Source: Chloroflexota bacterium (GTDB lineage: Bacteria; Chloroflexota; Anaerolineae; 4572-78; J111). Taken from it: DNA of 64,000 bases. The position numbers and the translations under genes were made by a program. Positions 13,648 to 22,773 of the stretch are shown one piece after another. The notes below the pieces were generated by a model. It ran no database searches. It saw only the letters and a list, made by a program, of their open reading frames with translations, and was not told the origin of the DNA. How positions within the stretch are numbered: the first letter of the stretch is position 1; every line of letters starts with the position of its first letter. The stretch is taken from positions 1-64,000 of the forward strand of contig BOKF01000004.1 in NCBI GenBank assembly GCA_016860845.1, read 5' to 3'.

Positions 13648-16338
13648 ATGCAAACCTTACTCGGCAAACACTGGTGTCATCTCCCGCCAGAAGAGGTGCT
13701 GGACTTGTTGGAGACCCACCCGCAGAATGGGCTGGATGTCTTCGAGGTGACGCACCGCCAAACGCACTTTGGCCCCAACGAGATCACGCCCAAACGCGGC
13801 AAAAGCCCGCTAGTGCGCTTTCTCCTCCAGTTCCACAACCCCCTCATCTATATCCTGCTCGCGTCAAGCGCCATCACCGCTGTACTGAAAGACCCGGTGG
13901 ACGCAGTGGTCATCTTCGGCGTGGTGCTGATTAACGCCATCATCGGCTACATTCAGGAGGCGAAGGCGGAGCGGGCCATCGCGGCGCTGGCGCAAACAAT
14001 GATCGCTGAAGCCACCGTCATTCGCGCCGGAAAAACGCAGCGGCTCTCTGCGGCGGAACTGGTGCCGGGCGATCTGGTGCTGCTTCAGGCCGGTGATAAA
14101 GTGCCTGCCGATATGCGCCTGCTGCGTTCGCGCGATCTGCAAATCGCCGAGGCAGCCCTCACCGGCGAATCGGTGCCTGTGCAAAAGACGGCGGATATCC
14201 TCCTTCCTCACGATACGCCGCTGGCCGACCGCAAAAACATGGCCTTCGCCTCGACGCTGGCGACCTACGGCCAGGGGGCGGGCGTCGTCATCGCCACCGG
14301 CGACTATACCGAAGTAGGGCGCATCTCGCAACTCATCGCCGCAGCGCAGGAGTTGCAGACCCCACTCACGCGCAAGATCGCCCAGTTCAGTCGCGTTCTG
14401 CTGTATGCGATACTGGCGCTGGCCGCCCTGGCCTTTGGAATGGGCCTCTGGCGCGGGCAGCCCGTCATTGATATGTTGATGGCCGCCATTGCGCTGGCTG
14501 TGGCTGCCATCCCCGAAGGCCTGCCCGCCGCCGTGACCGTCACGCTCGCCATTGGCGTCTCGCGTATGGCCCGCCGCCGGGCCATCATCCGCAAACTCCC
14601 AGCAGTAGAAGCGTTGGGCAGCACCACTGTAATCTGCTCCGACAAGACCGGCACACTAACCCGGAACCAGATGATGGTGCAGCAGGTCGCCATAGACAAG
14701 GCGTGTTATGAGATCACCGGGGTCGGGTATGCCCCCTCGGGTCAAATGTTGGATCGGGGCCGACCGGTCGAGACGCCGGCGTCAGGAATTGTAGAATGTC
14801 TGCGGGCGGGGCTACTGTGTAACGACAGCCGGTTGATCGAAAAGCAGGGCCGCTGGGATATGGAAGGCGACCCAACCGAGGCGGCGCTGATTGTCGCTGC
14901 TCTCAAAGCCGGACTCTCACTTGAGCAGGAGCGCGCGCAGTTGCCGCGTTTGGACGCGATCCCGTTTGAATCGCAGCATCAATACATGGCGACGCTCCAC
15001 GACGCCGGAACCGATCATCCCAGGCTCGTCTATGTCAAAGGGGCGGTTGAGGTGATTTTAGAGAAATGCACTTCGACGCTTGATCCGGCGGGGCGGGTGA
15101 TCCCGCTGGATGCGGATAAGATACATCAGGCGGTTGACGAGATGGCCAGCATAGGGTTGCGTGTCCTCGCCTTTGCCAGGGGTGAATTGCCGGCTGGGGT
15201 AAACACATTGACCCACGCCGATATAACCTCAGGACTGACATTTCTTGGACTTCAGGGGATGGCTGATCCGCCACGCCCGGAAGCAGTCGCCGCGGTACAA
15301 GCCTGTCAAACTGCCGGCATCCACGTCAAGATGATCACCGGCGACCATGCCCTTACCGCGGCGGCCATCGCCAGGCAGATCAGGCTGGACGGCGCGCCCG
15401 ACCCAGCACCGCATGTGCTCACCGGCAAGCAGATGGCCGAACTATCCGACGTTGAACTGACCGAAGTTGCCGGACGCACGGCGGTCTTTGCGCGAGTCTC
15501 GCCGGAGCAAAAACTGCGGTTGGTGGAGGCACTTCAGGCGCGTGGCCACATCGTGGCCATGACAGGCGACGGCGTGAATGACGCGCCCGCCCTCAAGCAA
15601 GCTGATATCGGCGTGGCCATGGGTATCGCCGGCACCGACGTATCCAAAGAAGCGGCAGACATGGTGCTGACCGATGACAACTTCGCTACCATCGAAGCCG
15701 CCGTTGAGGAAGGGCGCGGCGTATTCGACAACCTGACCAAGATCATTGTCTGGACCCTCCCCACCAATCTGGGTGAAGGTCTGGTGATTCTGGCAGCCAT
15801 CCTCACTGGAGTCGCGCTCCCCATCCTGCCCGTCCAGATTCTGTGGATCAACATGGTCACGGTAGGCGTGCTGGGGTTGGTGCTGGCGATGGAGGCTAAG
15901 GAGGTGGACATCATGCGCCGCTCACCGCGCGACCCCCAAGCCCCGATTCTGACGCCAGAACTGGTCTGGCGCACCTTAATCGTTGGTGCGTTGATTCTGG
16001 TCGGGGCGTACGGCTTGTTTGAGTGGGAGCAACTGGGGGGCGCCGATTTGGCTGAGGCGCGCACGGTGGCCGTCAACGTGGTGGTGTTCATCGAGATGTT
16101 CTACCTGCTCAACTGTCGCTCACTCACCCGCTCCATGTTCCAGATCGGCGTGTTCTCCAACCCCTGGCTGATGGCACAGCGCGACCTCAAACGGGTGCCG
16201 GTGCTGCGTAATGGCGTACTGGTGGGCATTATTACCCGCGCCGATGTGATCCGCATGTTGGGCGAGAAGAAGGAAAAGGCAATCAGTAAAGAGCCAGTTA
16301 CGCCCAGTCCGATTTGCAACAGACCTTGCATGAGGTGA
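13648..16338 (+). CDS. P-type cation ATPase lacking its last two helices, fused to a CBS fragment
   Basis: 896 aa. The first ~840 residues are a P2-type ATPase: LTGES near 169, SDKTGTLT (Asp about 332), KGDPTEA-type nucleotide site, GDGVNDAPAL near 640, the M4 site AAIPEGLPAA normal for Ca2+ pumps. After FSNPWL (near 16169), where M9 and M10 should follow, the frame changes character to MAQRDLKRVPVLRNGVLVGI, the second half of a CBS domain, and ends after a further 50 residues. Three-quarters of the membrane domain is present, but loss of the last helix pair should impair folding. Start at 13648 chosen because AAAGGAAA lies upstream. Confidence 0.85.
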   Translation: MQTLLGKHWCHLPPEEVLDLLETHPQNGLDVFEVTHRQTHFGPNEITPKRGKSPLVRFLLQFHNPLIYILLASSAITAVLKDPVDAVVIFGVVLINAIIGYIQEAKAERAIAALAQTMIAEATVIRAGKTQRLSAAELVPGDLVLLQAGDKVPADMRLLRSRDLQIAEAALTGESVPVQKTADILLPHDTPLADRKNMAFASTLATYGQGAGVVIATGDYTEVGRISQLIAAAQELQTPLTRKIAQFSRVLLYAILALAALAFGMGLWRGQPVIDMLMAAIALAVAAIPEGLPAAVTVTLAIGVSRMARRRAIIRKLPAVEALGSTTVICSDKTGTLTRNQMMVQQVAIDKACYEITGVGYAPSGQMLDRGRPVETPASGIVECLRAGLLCNDSRLIEKQGRWDMEGDPTEAALIVAALKAGLSLEQERAQLPRLDAIPFESQHQYMATLHDAGTDHPRLVYVKGAVEVILEKCTSTLDPAGRVIPLDADKIHQAVDEMASIGLRVLAFARGELPAGVNTLTHADITSGLTFLGLQGMADPPRPEAVAAVQACQTAGIHVKMITGDHALTAAAIARQIRLDGAPDPAPHVLTGKQMAELSDVELTEVAGRTAVFARVSPEQKLRLVEALQARGHIVAMTGDGVNDAPALKQADIGVAMGIAGTDVSKEAADMVLTDDNFATIEAAVEEGRGVFDNLTKIIVWTLPTNLGEGLVILAAILTGVALPILPVQILWINMVTVGVLGLVLAMEAKEVDIMRRSPRDPQAPILTPELVWRTLIVGALILVGAYGLFEWEQLGGADLAEARTVAVNVVVFIEMFYLLNCRSLTRSMFQIGVFSNPWLMAQRDLKRVPVLRNGVLVGIITRADVIRMLGEKKEKAISKEPVTPSPICNRPCMR

Positions 16339-16442
16339 GGGTGGCCCAGGTGCCGGTAGTGGAGAGCGGCCAGATGGCAGGCCTGCTCTCACGCGAGCAG
16401 GTGCTCCGTTACATCCGGGTACAGGCTGAACTCAGGATTTAA
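16299..16442 (+). pseudogene. Out-of-frame second CBS domain remnant
   Basis: A 48-codon frame, shifted from the ATPase-CBS fusion, encodes VAQVPVVESGQMAGLLSREQ and then VLRYIRVQAELRI, ending TAA. This is the end of a second CBS domain of the kind found at the C-terminus of M50 site-2 proteases. Together with the fused fragment upstream it completes a CBS pair after a single-base frameshift near 16290. Confidence 0.6.
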
Positions 16443-16505
16443 AGGTACACCGAGGACCAATGTGGACGATCTGATAAACACAGCTCGACGAGGTGAATAC
16501 TGGAT

Positions 16506-17621
16506 ATGACGATCAATACACTGATTTTGTTTGCCGCCGGGTTTGGATTACTGGTCATCGGCGCGGAAGCGCTGGTGCGTGGGTCTGTGCAACTGGCTGT
16601 TATCATTGGCATTTCGCCAATTGTGATCGGGCTAACCGTTGTCGCCCTGGGCACGAGCGCCCCCGAGGTGGCGGTAACAGTGCAATCAGCCCTGGCAGGT
16701 CAGTCGGACCTGGCCCTGGGCAATGTGATTGGGAGCAACATTGCCAACGTGCTGCTTGTCTTGGGCCTGTCGGCGCTGGCCGCTCCCCTCATCGTAGCCC
16801 AACGCCTGGTGCGGCTGGATGTGCCGCTGCTGATCGGCGTTTCTGCGCTGCTGCTGCTCCTGGGGGTGGACGGCGTGATCGGTCGGCTGGACGGGGCATT
16901 ACTGACGCTGGGTGGGATAGCGTACATTATGTGGACGATCCGCCAGAGCCGCGCCGAGAGCCGTGACATTGAGGAAGAATACGCCAAAGAATACGGCGCG
17001 GGCCAGGCTCCGCCAAAAAGACGTTGGGTGATCTATGTTGGGCTGGCGCTCGTTGGGCTGGGGCTGCTGGCGCTCGGCGCCCGCTGGCTGGTGAACAGCG
17101 CCGTGGCTATCGCTGAAGCCCTGGGGGTAAATGAGTTGATCATCGGGCTGACCATTGTCGCTGTCGGGACCTCCCTGCCGGAAGCCGCCACCTCGGTCGT
17201 GGCCAGCCTGCGCGGCGAGCGTGACATTGCGGTGGGCAACGTTGTCGGCAGCAACCTGCTCAACCTGCTTTGGGTGCTTGGCCTCTCCAGCAGTGTTGCG
17301 CCCAACGGTATCAATGTGGCTCCCGCAGCGCTGAACTTTGATATTCCGGTGATGATTGCCGTGGCCGTCGCCTGCCTACCGATTTTCTTTCGCGGCTACG
17401 TGATCGCGCGGTGGGAAGGGGCGCTCTTCTTTGGCTATTACCTGGCCTATACCGCTTACTTGATTTTGGCGGCCACCCAACACGAGGCGCTGCCCACTTT
17501 CAGCGCAGTGATGCTGGGGTTTGTGATACCGTTAACAGTGGTGACGCTTCTGGTGTTGCTGGTGCGGACGGTGCGCACCAATCGCAGGGCGCGTAGGAGC
17601 CGGGTAGGAGCGAATGGATGA
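16506..17621 (+). CDS. CaCA-family Na+/Ca2+ (or K+) exchanger, YrbG-like
   Basis: 371-aa inner-membrane antiporter with two inverted alpha repeats. Repeat 1: GTSAPEVAVTVQSAL plus GNVIGSNIANVLLVLG; repeat 2: GTSLPEAATSVVASLRG plus GNVVGSNLLNLLWVLG. The acidic residues in both repeats are the cation ligands. About ten helices are visible, with a cytoplasmic loop (SRAESRDIEEEYAKEYG) between the halves. It follows the truncated ATPase remnants and overlaps the spacer of the next usp gene (20 bases), so a joint transcript for calcium homeostasis and stress is likely. Confidence 0.92.
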   Translation: MTINTLILFAAGFGLLVIGAEALVRGSVQLAVIIGISPIVIGLTVVALGTSAPEVAVTVQSALAGQSDLALGNVIGSNIANVLLVLGLSALAAPLIVAQRLVRLDVPLLIGVSALLLLLGVDGVIGRLDGALLTLGGIAYIMWTIRQSRAESRDIEEEYAKEYGAGQAPPKRRWVIYVGLALVGLGLLALGARWLVNSAVAIAEALGVNELIIGLTIVAVGTSLPEAATSVVASLRGERDIAVGNVVGSNLLNLLWVLGLSSSVAPNGINVAPAALNFDIPVMIAVAVACLPIFFRGYVIARWEGALFFGYYLAYTAYLILAATQHEALPTFSAVMLGFVIPLTVVTLLVLLVRTVRTNRRARRSRVGANG

Positions 17622-17640
17622 ATACTTGAAGGAGGTTGGC

Positions 17641-18564
17641 ATGTTCGCAAAGAAAGGTTTGAAGGTCTTATTAGCGGTTGATGGTTCGCCGCACTCAGAA
17701 GCAGTCGTGAGGCTGATGACCGGGATAACTTGGCCGGCAGGGACCTTCGCCTGCGTGTTGGCCGTGGTCCCCGAACGTTGGTCACTCTCGGACTTTGGCT
17801 CAGAAGCGCAAATCACGATCGCTGAAACGCTGGCCGGCTTGAGTTCACTGGATCAGGCCGCCGCCGAATGCCTCGCCGCACAGGTAGCTGACAGACTGCG
17901 TGGCCACGGCTTGAGCGCCATAGCAGAAGTCCGAGAGGGGCGGCCCTCACAGGCGATTCTGGAGCGCGCCGCCGCCCTACCGGCCGACCTGATCGTGATC
18001 GGGGCCAAGGGACTCAGCGCGCCGGGCGAATTCCGGCTGGGTTCGACCGCTCACAAACTGATCCATTACGCCGAGTGTTCGGTGCTGGTGGCCCGACCGC
18101 CCGAATGGACGCAGCCTCCTTTGTGCACCATTCTGGCCGCTGATGGCTCTCTTGAGGCGCAACGAGCTGCCGAGTTTCTATGCGCCCTCTCCCTGCCCCA
18201 GTGGAGTGAGGTCGGGGTGGTCGGGGTGGCAGAGGCCACTGTCGGCATCCCGTCCGGCAGTTACCCCGCCGAGCGCCGCCTGGTGGCCGACGTGCCGGAG
18301 GTGGTCCGGCGGGCGCTGCTCGACACCGTCGAGGCGCGCATAGCCGCAGTCGTCAAACGCCTGCACGATTGCAGCACGCAGGTCTGGAGCGTCGTCCGTC
18401 TCGGCCATCCGGCGGAAGAAATCCTGGCCGTCGCCCAGGAACAGGAGGCCGATTTGATCGTCGTCGGTGCGCGTGGTCAGAGCCGCACCGAACCTTTCCG
18501 CCTGGGCGGCGTGGCTCAGAAAGTGGTGAAGTACGCGCCGTGCTCGGTGCTGGTAACGCGGTGA
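17641..18564 (+). CDS. Universal stress protein, two UspA domains in tandem
   Basis: 307 aa. Domain 1 (KVLLAVDGSPHSEAVVRLM) ends GAKGLSAPGEFRLGSTAHK; domain 2 (CTILAADGSLEAQRAAEFL) ends GARGQSRTEPFRLGGVAQK. The nucleotide-binding pattern is kept in both. The start at 17641 (MFAKKG) has AAGGAGG 5 bases upstream; the frame opening at 17614 overlaps the exchanger gene. Third of four tandem Usp proteins in the island. Confidence 0.92.
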   Translation: MFAKKGLKVLLAVDGSPHSEAVVRLMTGITWPAGTFACVLAVVPERWSLSDFGSEAQITIAETLAGLSSLDQAAAECLAAQVADRLRGHGLSAIAEVREGRPSQAILERAAALPADLIVIGAKGLSAPGEFRLGSTAHKLIHYAECSVLVARPPEWTQPPLCTILAADGSLEAQRAAEFLCALSLPQWSEVGVVGVAEATVGIPSGSYPAERRLVADVPEVVRRALLDTVEARIAAVVKRLHDCSTQVWSVVRLGHPAEEILAVAQEQEADLIVVGARGQSRTEPFRLGGVAQKVVKYAPCSVLVTR

Positions 18565-18710
18565 GGGAAAGAAATGAGATAGACAAAGACCCACACCAGT
18601 GCCAGGGCAGGTAGCCAGATTCTTAGTTGATTGAGCGACAGAGTTCAGAGGAATAGTCGGATCGAACTAAAAGATTTTGGGCATTTGCATAGAAAGGATA
18701 CCAACCAAGA

Positions 18711-18898
18711 TGAAGAAAAAGAACGGAAAAAGTATGTGGTTCATCGTCCTTGCCTTCATTTTTATCTTCTCCACCGGACAAATCTGTACCTTATGGGAAG
18801 GTATCAATAACGGACAAGGCCGCGGTAGCGACACTGAGCAAGAGGTCGGTGAGGAGGAGGATGGTGATGAAGAGACCGATGAGAGTGAGAATGATTAA
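18711..18898 (+). CDS. Possible small membrane-anchored acidic protein
   Basis: 62 codons: a lysine-rich start (MKKKNGKS), one hydrophobic stretch (MWFIVLAFIFIFSTG), then an acidic tail (EQEVGEEEDGDEETDESEND). The upstream GAAAGGA is somewhat far. It could be a small single-pass protein, or a chance frame. The neighbouring sequence is gene debris, so confidence is low. Confidence 0.3.
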
Positions 18899-18953
18899 GC
18901 ACAAACAAGACCGCCCCTCATCTGGTCAAGAGGTAAGTGTTGAGTGGATAGAG

Positions 18954-19365
18954 ATGAAATACCTGGCGCGATTCCCATTCGGCTCGAAAGAGCTAATTGT
19001 CCCGCCCTGGGTTGTGCTCAGTTGCGCCTCACTGGCGGCCCTGGGAACCGCGTATGGCGGGTGGCTGTATCATTCGGACCCTGGGCATGCGTGTGACCAC
19101 ACTGGACCCGATTCAGGGTTTCGCCGCTGAGGCCTCGGGCGCCACGGTTATCCAATTGGCTTCCGAGTTGGGCATCCCGATTAGCACGACTCACGCGATC
19201 ACTTCATCCATCCTGGGGGTGGCGGCATCCCGTCGCCTTTCCGTCGTCCGTTGGGGGGTCGTGCTTAATATCTTTTTGTCCTGGTTGCTCACCGTGCCCG
19301 TTACCATTGTGCTTGGTAGCTTGTACTTGATCGTATTATGCAGTCTTCTGGCTGTTCTGGGTTAG
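18954..19365 (+). pseudogene. C-terminal half of a PiT-type phosphate transporter, frameshifted
   Basis: In one frame IVPPWVVLSCASLAALGTAY; then the frame shifts near 19068 and continues TLGMRVTTLDPIQGFAAEAS, then GIPISTTHAITSSILGVAAS and a last membrane helix, ending at TAG 19365. This is the typical end of the PiT inorganic-phosphate transporter, including the conserved PISTTHA. The N-terminal half is missing, so the gene is dead. Confidence 0.75.
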
Positions 19366-19371
19366 GAGGTT

Positions 19372-19485
19372 ATCACGCCGCTACGATTTCGCCTGTTCCC
19401 CCAGGACGCGCGGTTCTTCGACCTGTTCAACCGTGGTGCCGACAATATCCTCAAAGCGGCTCACCTACTCTTAGATGTGCTGGAG
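19372..19485 (+). pseudogene. N-terminal fragment of a DUF47 (PhoU-like) protein
   Basis: After a GGAGG, a frame without a start codon (ATC ACG replacing probable ATG) encodes LRFRLFPQDARFFDLFNRG and ADNILKAAHLLLDVLE, the usual beginning of UPF0111/DUF47 proteins, the partners of PiT transporters. It stops after about 38 codons where rocD-like sequence begins. Its order behind PiT is the normal operon order. Confidence 0.65.
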
Positions 19486-19488
19486 TGT

Positions 19489-19877
19489 GGCTGCGAACAT
19501 AAGACGTTCACCCAGATGTTATGATTATCGGCAAAGCTCTGAGCGGGGGCATGTACCCACTCAGCACCGTGCTGGCCGGCCGTGACTTGATGGGGTTATT
19601 CCAACCGGGTGAACATGGCTCAACTTCCGGGGGGAACCCGTTAGGGGCGGCAGTGGCTACTGAGGCGCTGAATGTGACCGTCGAGGAGGATCTGATTGAG
19701 AATGCGGCTACGCTGGGCGACTATTTTCGAGAACGCCTGGCCGAGATTTCCAGCCCGGACGTCAAAGAGGTGCGGGGTAAAGGCTTGCTGATCTGTGTCG
19801 AAGTCAAGTCTGAGGCCGATGGCGCACGACGCCGTGTTAAACATGACGTCAGTTTGAAAAAGAAGAGTGGAGAGTAG
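19489..19877 (+). pseudogene. rocD: Fragment of ornithine aminotransferase
   Basis: The frame MIIGKALSGGMYPLSTVL (with the PLP lysine) followed by HGSTSGGNPLGAAVATEAL and SSPDVKEVRGKGLLICVEV is the middle of ornithine aminotransferase. The 5' half is missing; homology begins at CEH near 19492, with a base lost just after it. The C-terminal ~50 residues are replaced by a short unrelated tail ending at 19877. Confidence 0.75.
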
Positions 19878-19880
19878 ACT

Positions 19881-21605
19881 ATGCACCGACGTGTCTTGGC
19901 TTTTGACTTTGACGGAACCCTGGCCGAGCATGGTAGCGTGCCCCCGGCGCTACAGACCGCCTTGGAGCAATTGCGCGCCGCCGGTTATGTCCTGTTTTTG
20001 GTCACCGGGCGGCAGTTTGAGGGTGTTGCCCTGGGGCCGTTAGGTGATGTTTTCACCGGGATTGCCTGGGAAAATGGCGCTGTGCTCTATCATACCGCCG
20101 CCAGAGAGGTCTATTTACCCTTCGGCGTGGTGGATCGACGCCTGGTGGCAGCGCTGGAAGCAGCCAAGGTACCGTTGGAGTATGGACGGGCCATTGTCTC
20201 TACCTGGACACCTCACTATGAGACAGTCTGGCGAGTCCTCAACGGGTGGGGCAGCGATGCGGCGGTCGTGCCTAATAAGGGTGCAGTGATGATCCTGCCG
20301 GCAGGCGCAGCCAAGGGCGCCGGCCTGGAACGGCTGCTGGGGATATGTGGTTTTTCGCCGCGTAACCTGGTCGCTTTTGGTGACGGCGAGAATGACCTGT
20401 CCCTGCTGAAATTGGGGGAGTTTGGCGTGGCTGTGGCCGACGCTGTGCCCTCCCTGAAGGCGATGGCTGACCTGGTGACGACTCAGCCTGGCCCGGCCGG
20501 GGTGCTGGAAGCGCTTGAGACTTATTGGTTGAAGGGACATCCGCCCAACATTCCCTTGCGGCGGGAACGCCAGGTTCCTCTGGGCGAAGACGAGGCCGGC
20601 GTCCCGGTTAGCCTACCAGGCGCGGCCCTGGCCGGCAAAAACCTGGGGGTGTTCGGCGATTCAAGTAGCGGCAAATCATGGGTGACTGGGTTACTGGCCG
20701 AGGGCATGCATTTCGCCGGCTACCAGACTCTTCTGATCGACGCCGAGGGCGATTTCAGAGGGTTGCGCGGCCTGCCAGGTATCGTGGCCCTGGAGGGCAA
20801 TCAGCAAACGCTACCCTCCCCGGCGTTTGTAATGGCCTTGCTAGAGACGGCGACCGTCTCAGTGGTACTGGACTTGTGCGACTATCGGGTGATCCACCGC
20901 GTCGAATACGTGGCCGATTTACTGCGCGCGTTGTATTCGCTAAGGCAGCGCAAGTTCCGGCCCCATTGGATCGTGCTGGAGGAAGCCCAGCACTTCCTAC
21001 CACCCCATGGTAACGCGGTGTCGAACACGCTGCTGCCCATGCTGGCTGGCGGCGGTTGGGCCTTTGTCTCGTATCGCCCAGACCGGCTGGTGGTTCCAGT
21101 GTTGAAGGCGCTGAATTACCATCTGCTCACCCGCCTGAGCGAGCCGGAGGCCGTGCAGACCGTGCGCCAGACGCTTGGACCTTTGTTGGAACAATCTCCG
21201 GCCCACATTGCCCCGGGTTATGCCTGGCTATGCGGCCAGCGCCTGGTACGCTTGCGCTCGAATGGCCGCCGGGTACTGCACGTTCGGCACCTATACAAAT
21301 ACCTTGACACACCTCTGCCCAAGCACAAGCGGTTCTATTTTTGCAATGAACAGGGCTGCCTGGGCCTGGAGGCGGCCAGCCTGTTTGAATTTCTACAGTG
21401 CCTCCCCAGCTTGCCGGTCGAGAGCCTGGCCTATCACCAGGCGCGGGGCGATTTCGCTGCGTGGGTGGGCGGTGCGTTGGGCCATAGCGAGCTGGCTGCC
21501 CACCTACGTAAACTTGCCCATCGGCCATTAAAGGGGGAAGCACTGCGTGAGGCGCTGCTGCAACGCGTGACGATTTGTTACCAGGAGTTACAAGCGATAC
21601 GTTGA
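19881..21605 (+). CDS. HAD phosphatase fused to a HerA-like P-loop ATPase
   Basis: 574-aa two-part protein. Residues 1-230 form a Cof-type HAD hydrolase: FDFDGTL (about 7-13), FLVTGR, and FGDGENDLSLL near 165. Residues about 240-470 form an ATPase with P-loop GDSSSGKSW (about 255), Walker B WIVLEEAQHF (about 362), and a further QTVRQTLG segment, as in HerA/DUF87-type proteins. The last ~100 residues carry FYFCNEQG and helices. The substrate is unknown. The start at 19881 follows GGAGAG by 6 bases. It is followed by a usp gene 46 bases on. Confidence 0.8.
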   Translation: MHRRVLAFDFDGTLAEHGSVPPALQTALEQLRAAGYVLFLVTGRQFEGVALGPLGDVFTGIAWENGAVLYHTAAREVYLPFGVVDRRLVAALEAAKVPLEYGRAIVSTWTPHYETVWRVLNGWGSDAAVVPNKGAVMILPAGAAKGAGLERLLGICGFSPRNLVAFGDGENDLSLLKLGEFGVAVADAVPSLKAMADLVTTQPGPAGVLEALETYWLKGHPPNIPLRRERQVPLGEDEAGVPVSLPGAALAGKNLGVFGDSSSGKSWVTGLLAEGMHFAGYQTLLIDAEGDFRGLRGLPGIVALEGNQQTLPSPAFVMALLETATVSVVLDLCDYRVIHRVEYVADLLRALYSLRQRKFRPHWIVLEEAQHFLPPHGNAVSNTLLPMLAGGGWAFVSYRPDRLVVPVLKALNYHLLTRLSEPEAVQTVRQTLGPLLEQSPAHIAPGYAWLCGQRLVRLRSNGRRVLHVRHLYKYLDTPLPKHKRFYFCNEQGCLGLEAASLFEFLQCLPSLPVESLAYHQARGDFAAWVGGALGHSELAAHLRKLAHRPLKGEALREALLQRVTICYQELQAIR

Positions 21606-21651
21606 GAGTTGCTGTGCCAGGTTGGTCTATTGATGAATAAAGGAAAGGACT

Positions 21652-22590
21652 ATGAACGAGCCGATGAAATTGTTGATCGCCTATGACGGCTCGCCTTGCG
21701 CCGATGTTTCGCTAGAGGACTTGCGACGGGCCGGGCTGCCCCACCAGGTTGAGGCCATCGTGATATCCGTGGCTGATGTTTGCCTATACTCTGGTACGAA
21801 AGCTGACGAACCGCCTTTTCCAGAGCGGTTGCCTCATGCCGTAGCCATGGCGCGGGCACAGGCTGCGCAAGCGGTGAGAGATGCCCGCACCATGGCCGTG
21901 CGAGCGAGTAAACGGATTCTGAAGTATTTCCCTACCTGGCAAGTGCGCGTTGAAGCCTGCGCCGATTCGCCGGCATGGGCGATAGTGAAGAAGGCCGAGA
22001 ATTGGCAGGCAGATTTGGTCGTCGTTGGGTCACGGGGTCATCCTACCCTCAGCCGGTTTTTTCTCGGCAGTGTATCACAAACCGTGCTGACGAAGGCCCC
22101 CTGCTCGGTGCGGGTGGCGCGTTGTTGGGCCAGGCTGGACGACTCTCCAGGGCGGGTCATTGTTGGGGTAGATGGTTCAGCCAAAGCCGAAGTAGTAGTA
22201 CGGGCAGTGGCTGCTCGCCTCTGGCCGGCTGGCAGTGAGATCCGGGTGATTGCAGCAATTAATCCCAGATCATCCACCGCAACTACCTCGTCCCTGCCCA
22301 CGATGGGGCAATGGGCCACAGAGAGCCACGAAAATGAGCAAGCACGGATGCACACGTTGGTGGAGACGATGGTGAAAAAGTTACAAAATATGGAGCTTGC
22401 GGTTTTGGGCCTGGTTAAGGAAGGTGACCCAAAACATGTGCTCATTGAGGAGGCCGTACGCTGGGGAGCGGACTGTATCTTTGTGGGGGCGACCGGACAC
22501 AGTGGCCTCAAAGGTTTCCTGCTCGGCAGCATTTCCACGGCGGTGGCCATGCAGGTGCCCTGTTCGGTCGAGATCGTGCGCCAGGGATGA
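21652..22590 (+). CDS. Universal stress protein, two UspA domains in tandem
   Basis: 312 aa. Domain 1 (MKLLIAYDGSPCADVSLED) ends GSRGHPTLSRFFLGSVSQT; domain 2 (RVIVGVDGSAKAEVVVRAV) ends GATGHSGLKGFLLGSISTA. Both have the glycine pattern for ATP binding. AAAGGAAAGG lies upstream of the ATG. Last of four tandem Usp proteins; it sits 46 bases behind the HAD-ATPase gene. Confidence 0.92.
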   Translation: MNEPMKLLIAYDGSPCADVSLEDLRRAGLPHQVEAIVISVADVCLYSGTKADEPPFPERLPHAVAMARAQAAQAVRDARTMAVRASKRILKYFPTWQVRVEACADSPAWAIVKKAENWQADLVVVGSRGHPTLSRFFLGSVSQTVLTKAPCSVRVARCWARLDDSPGRVIVGVDGSAKAEVVVRAVAARLWPAGSEIRVIAAINPRSSTATTSSLPTMGQWATESHENEQARMHTLVETMVKKLQNMELAVLGLVKEGDPKHVLIEEAVRWGADCIFVGATGHSGLKGFLLGSISTAVAMQVPCSVEIVRQG

Positions 22591-22702
22591 ACTTTGCCCT
22601 AATGACCAGGCTGTCCAGAAGGAAATACGTCAGACAATTTTGTGAACAGTATTTAGGCAGAGCCTATACGGAGTAGTGTCGAGTAAATAAGACAACCTAT
22701 GC

Positions 22703-22751
22703 CTATACAAGGGGGATGGGATGAAGGTATAGTCCCCCAGAAAAATTTTTC
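22703..22751 (+). promoter_or_regulatory. Interleaved stems with T-run before yugP
   Basis: CTATAC (22703-22708) can pair with GTATAG (22727-22732), and GGGGGA (22711-22716) with TCCCCC (22733-22738), but the two stems interleave, so they exclude each other or form a pseudoknot. The second stem is followed by AGAAAAATTTTT. This looks like a small attenuator upstream of the yugP-type gene; no class is recognised. Confidence 0.35.
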
Positions 22752-22773
22752 CAAAATAAGGAGGTTAAAAACG

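Noticed and set aside
13864..14331. Minus-strand frame inside the second P-type ATPase
   Set aside because: Antisense shadow, codon pattern explained by the plus-strand gene.
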